Assembly: GCA_030837935.1 (NCBI GenBank)
Contig: JAUQXU010000171.1
Location: 1-8,077, forward strand
DNA length: 8,077 nt
Origin: Candidatus Brocadia sp.
GTDB taxonomy: Bacteria; Planctomycetota; Brocadiia; Brocadiales; Brocadiaceae
Reading direction: 5' to 3'
The notes under the pieces: generated by a model
What the model was told of the DNA's origin: nothing
The model's input: the letters and a program-made list of their open reading frames with translations, nothing else
Database searches by the model: none
Program-made: the position numbers and the translations under genes
Part shown: piece after piece, positions 5,744 to 8,077 of the stretch
Layout of the letters: every line of letters begins with the position of its first letter
Numbering within the stretch: position 1 is the stretch's first letter

Positions 5744-6934
5744 TTATTCAACCTTTTCCACACCCAGGGCCTTTGCCATACCAAGGAGTGTCCTTCCCAG
5801 CAGTGAACGCTTCATTTCGATTGCATTAAAATCGCACACCTCGTCGCAGCAAAAACATCCAATACATTTCTTTTTATCAACAATCACCTTGCCACTTTCC
5901 TTTGACATTGCACCGGCAGGACAATTCCTTACGCATTCATAACATCGTGTGCAGTTCGAATGGTTTACCGTAGAAAATGTGGAACACGTGCTATCAAACA
6001 TCATGGCCAGTAAAAAATCAGGCAGGTATTTTCCCGCAAAATCCTGAGCGCCGCTGGAAGGTTTTTGAAAATCAGGAACAGACACATCGTCAATAGTTTC
6101 ACCTACTACGTTAATCGTATCTAAGTCACCGACACCCAGCCCACGCTGATGTGCGAATCGGATAGTCGGTATGGCCATAGGTTCAAACCCGATAATGCTG
6201 CTTGCTACTGCATCCATAGCTACACTATCCTTACTGGCAAGGATCAAACCGATCTTTTTAGGCTGACCGGCATTGGGACCGTTTCCCTCCATCCCCACAA
6301 TGGCATCCATAATAATAAGGTGAGGCGGTACCATGTGGTAGATGTCTACCAGAGCTTTTGCAAACACCGTCGGTTTTGGTGCAATCAAATGCACGTTCTT
6401 TTTGCCATTACCAGGAATGCTGCCTAGCATATTCTTTATAGCGCCGGTGTATTGCGTCAAACCATGGGTTTTCAGTTTGGGTACCGAGACCACAAAATCC
6501 ACCGTTCTCAGTGTCCTGGCAATGCGAAATTTATCTAAAATTTCATAATCTTTGTTGTGAACGTCAATATACTCATCCTTATCAAAATTAACGATCTTTG
6601 CCCCTGTCTCCTCTGCAATTTCATTGATGCGGGTAATTCGAAAGGCATTGAAGGTGGAAGCGTTCTTTACACTTCCTGATGAGTCTCCAATATAGACCTC
6701 GCATCCGAAGTCTTTTTGAAATATATTGACAAGCGCCCTGACCACAGCGGGATGCGTGTTGACGGCCCTTTCCGGGGGTTGAGAAGAAGAGAGGAGATTG
6801 AGCTTTAAAAGCACCTTCATGCCAGGCTTAACCAATTTATCAACACCATTGAGCAGGCTCAAAGATTTATGAATGGCATGGTAGACCTTTTCTAATTCAT
6901 AATCATGACATTTAACGACTGATACGGTAGGCAT
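5744..6934 (-). CDS. DUF362 protein with C-terminal 2[4Fe-4S] ferredoxin domain
   Basis: The 396-aa product joins a DUF362 domain (about 40-255; motifs VLLKLNLL, IGDSSGS, VSVPKLKTHGLTQYTGAIKNMLG, MDAIVGMEGNGP and ASKDSVAMDAVAS) to a bacterial-type ferredoxin domain. The ferredoxin part has two complete CxxCxxCxxxC motifs: C328, C331, C334, C338 (followed by Pro) and C357, C360, C363, C367, with an extra Cys at 362 and Asp instead of the usual Pro after the last. It should carry two [4Fe-4S] clusters and act in cytoplasmic electron transfer. The reaction of DUF362 proteins of this type is not established to my knowledge. The ATG at 6934 is chosen over one 36 bp upstream (6970) because AGAGG lies 7 nt before it. 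No signal peptide is present. It lies between the radical SAM gene (302 bp gap) and mgtE (98 bp gap), same strand. Confidence 0.94.
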   Translation of the reverse strand: MPTVSVVKCHDYELEKVYHAIHKSLSLLNGVDKLVKPGMKVLLKLNLLSSSQPPERAVNTHPAVVRALVNIFQKDFGCEVYIGDSSGSVKNASTFNAFRITRINEIAEETGAKIVNFDKDEYIDVHNKDYEILDKFRIARTLRTVDFVVSVPKLKTHGLTQYTGAIKNMLGSIPGNGKKNVHLIAPKPTVFAKALVDIYHMVPPHLIIMDAIVGMEGNGPNAGQPKKIGLILASKDSVAMDAVASSIIGFEPMAIPTIRFAHQRGLGVGDLDTINVVGETIDDVSVPDFQKPSSGAQDFAGKYLPDFLLAMMFDSTCSTFSTVNHSNCTRCYECVRNCPAGAMSKESGKVIVDKKKCIGCFCCDEVCDFNAIEMKRSLLGRTLLGMAKALGVEKVE

Positions 6935-6941
6935 AGAATAA

Positions 6942-6946
6942 CCTCT
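6942..6946 (-). promoter_or_regulatory. Shine-Dalgarno site of the DUF362 gene
   Basis: AGAGG on the minus strand, 7 nt before the ATG at 6934, supports this start over the in-frame upstream ATG at 6970. Confidence 0.65.
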
Positions 6947-7077
6947 TTTCAAAATTTTACTTAATACCACAATTTCATAATATTCAAGGAATGCAGGACA
7001 TAAACTACTAACTTTTTAAACCAGTAACATCTTCATTGGCTGCAAAGTCCTGTTACATGGATTAAAAACTATAAAAG

Positions 7078-7097
7078 TTATCCCCATGCTTATCCCC
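7078..7097. repeat. Direct repeat of ttatcccc with 12-bp period
   Basis: Two copies of ttatcccc, separated by atgc, lie about 145-165 bp upstream of the DUF362 start. Spacing near one helical turn could let two protein subunits bind the same DNA face. No function can be assigned. Confidence 0.6.
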
Positions 7098-7235
7098 TTT
7101 GTCGTACGTTTTGGCTCAAAAATAATTTTTATGCCCTTTCATTGACCCAAGCCCTTGGCGGTTTTCCCCTTATTTTTATGATGTTGGCCTAAAGTCATAA
7201 CTATAGCAAAGGAATCGAATATTACAACAAAATAC

Positions 7236-8077
7236 TCAAAAGAATTTATTCATGGCCTCTGCCCTTGCCATATCCCTCGTGTACAATTCCATATCACTCA
7301 GGTTATTTCCAGACAACTTGTTTTTAAGCTTCAAAAACGGCCTCCTGAAATACTGACGGTAATAGTAGGCAAGGGGATAATTTTTGATAAAGGCTGGAGT
7401 TGTGCAAATATAATTGGCGTATTTCTTGTTATATTTCCATCTGAGAAACTGGATGTCTTCTGGTCCTAAATAGTTTGTTTTGATATTCGCCCAAAAGCAG
7501 TTGTATCGACTATAATCATTGGTATTTGTTACCAGCCCTGCGTTCAACAACTCATCCCGCATGCCTGTTTTGGGATAAGGCGTCAGTATCTGATCCGCAA
7601 AGAAGTCTATTTGCAAATCTACAAAAAATTCATAATTTCTTGCAATATCCTCTTCCTTGTCATTTGGGTTCCCGATAATCATACCACCGACAATCATAAT
7701 ATTATGTTCATGTAATCGCTTCACAGCAAGCTTTGTTTTTTCAATAATATTTCCCTTTTTCATAAGCCGTAAATTTTCTTCCGAGACGTTTTCGATGCCA
7801 AGGAAGACGATCCGAAAACCCGCCCTTGCCATCTTTTCCACAAGGGTATCGGAGGAAGCAATGCCCATACTGCTTGCCTGAATGATATACCGAATATCAT
7901 TATGCCCGGCATCGACGATCGCGTCACAGAGAGACTCAAATCCTTTGACATCTAACGTAAAGTTATCATCCGAAAAGACAACAAAGTTTGCGCCATGCTG
8001 CTTGGCATTGAAGATGTCAGCAAGTATCCTTTCCACGCTAAATCTCCGGAATGTCTTACCATACATCTTGTCCATAC
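7236..8077 (-). CDS. B12-type radical SAM protein, N-terminus outside window
   Basis: The reading frame is open to the window edge, so the visible 280 codons are the C-terminal part of a longer protein; the Met at 8075 is not a real start. The sequence begins KMYGKTFRRFSVERIL, which in cobalamin-binding radical SAM enzymes comes soon after the CxxxCxxC cluster motif. That motif, and any N-terminal B12 domain, must lie beyond 8077. Conserved barrel motifs follow: VVFSDDNFTLD, IQASSMGIA, IVFLGIENVSEENLRLMKKG, GGMIIGNPNDKEEDIARNYE and QILTPYPKTGM. After the barrel, about 100 residues rich in Tyr, Arg and Lys end in MARAEAMNKFF. Members carry out radical methylations, cyclisations or other modifications; the substrate cannot be told from this part. 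It is followed by a 302-bp gap before the DUF362-ferredoxin gene, which could supply electrons (speculative). Confidence 0.92.
   Translation of the reverse strand, partial: MDKMYGKTFRRFSVERILADIFNAKQHGANFVVFSDDNFTLDVKGFESLCDAIVDAGHNDIRYIIQASSMGIASSDTLVEKMARAGFRIVFLGIENVSEENLRLMKKGNIIEKTKLAVKRLHEHNIMIVGGMIIGNPNDKEEDIARNYEFFVDLQIDFFADQILTPYPKTGMRDELLNAGLVTNTNDYSRYNCFWANIKTNYLGPEDIQFLRWKYNKKYANYICTTPAFIKNYPLAYYYRQYFRRPFLKLKNKLSGNNLSDMELYTRDMARAEAMNKFF

Larger units (their letters stand above)
6935..7235. other. Gene-free interval between radical SAM and DUF362 genes
   Basis: I see no gene in these 301 bp. Visible structures are: a direct repeat ttatcccc at 7078-7085 and 7090-7097; an AT palindrome aaaaat/attttt at 7118-7130, flanked by ggc (7113-7115) and gcc (7133-7135); a 12-bp palindrome ccaag/cttgg at 7147-7158; and two short inverted pairs, caggac (6994-6999) with gtcctg (7047-7052), and gtaaca (7024-7029) with tgttac (7051-7056), which overlap and so would be alternatives. 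None is a convincing terminator or riboswitch. The DUF362 promoter is probably here, but no box pair stands out. Confidence 0.55.

Noticed and set aside
7078..7097. ttatcccc repeats as DnaA boxes or an origin
   Set aside because: They differ from TTATNCACA at the key CACA positions and no replication gene is nearby.

Overview
The window comes from a Gram-negative-type (diderm) bacterium of moderately low GC (about 40% by eye). Support for a diderm comes from a lipoprotein with a clear lipobox and a group of exported proteins with Sec-type signal peptides. A B12-type radical SAM enzyme and a DUF362/ferredoxin protein suggest an anaerobic or redox-rich lifestyle. The style resembles anammox-type Planctomycetota (Brocadiales), but this is an impression from gene content. 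No rRNA or other marker gene is present to prove it.

Layout. At the left end (to 831, + strand) is the C-terminal two thirds of an aldo/keto reductase whose 5' part is missing or decayed. A convergent, gene-free interval of about 295 bp follows (832-1126), holding several inverted repeats. All remaining genes are on the minus strand. Reading in transcription order from the right edge, they are: a radical SAM protein cut by the window end (7236-8077); a gap of about 300 bp with short repeats; a DUF362 protein with a C-terminal 2[4Fe-4S] ferredoxin domain (5744-6934); the magnesium transporter MgtE (4281-5645); and a run of five small envelope or unknown genes (1127-4058).

The five-gene run is the least explained part. 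It consists of an 81-aa unknown protein, an exported protein made almost entirely of seven TPR units in exact 34-residue register, a 97-aa protein with one membrane segment and a repetitive acidic tail, a 199-aa exported protein of unknown family with a GTG start, and a lipoprotein with a long coiled coil and a C-terminal TPR. It is preceded by a good sigma70-like promoter (TTGACA-17 bp-TATTCT) whose -10 box lies inside a perfect 17-bp palindrome, the classic position of a repressor operator. A weaker internal promoter lies before the 97-aa gene, so the run may be two transcription units (81-aa + TPR; 97-aa + 199-aa + lipoprotein). A hairpin just after the lipoprotein stop may end it.

Functionally, MgtE is an ordinary housekeeping Mg2+ channel. 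The DUF362-ferredoxin and radical SAM genes may belong together as redox enzymes. The TPR, membrane and lipoprotein genes look like a cell-envelope protein-interaction module of unknown purpose. I did not find CRISPR arrays, transposases, tRNAs or rRNAs.
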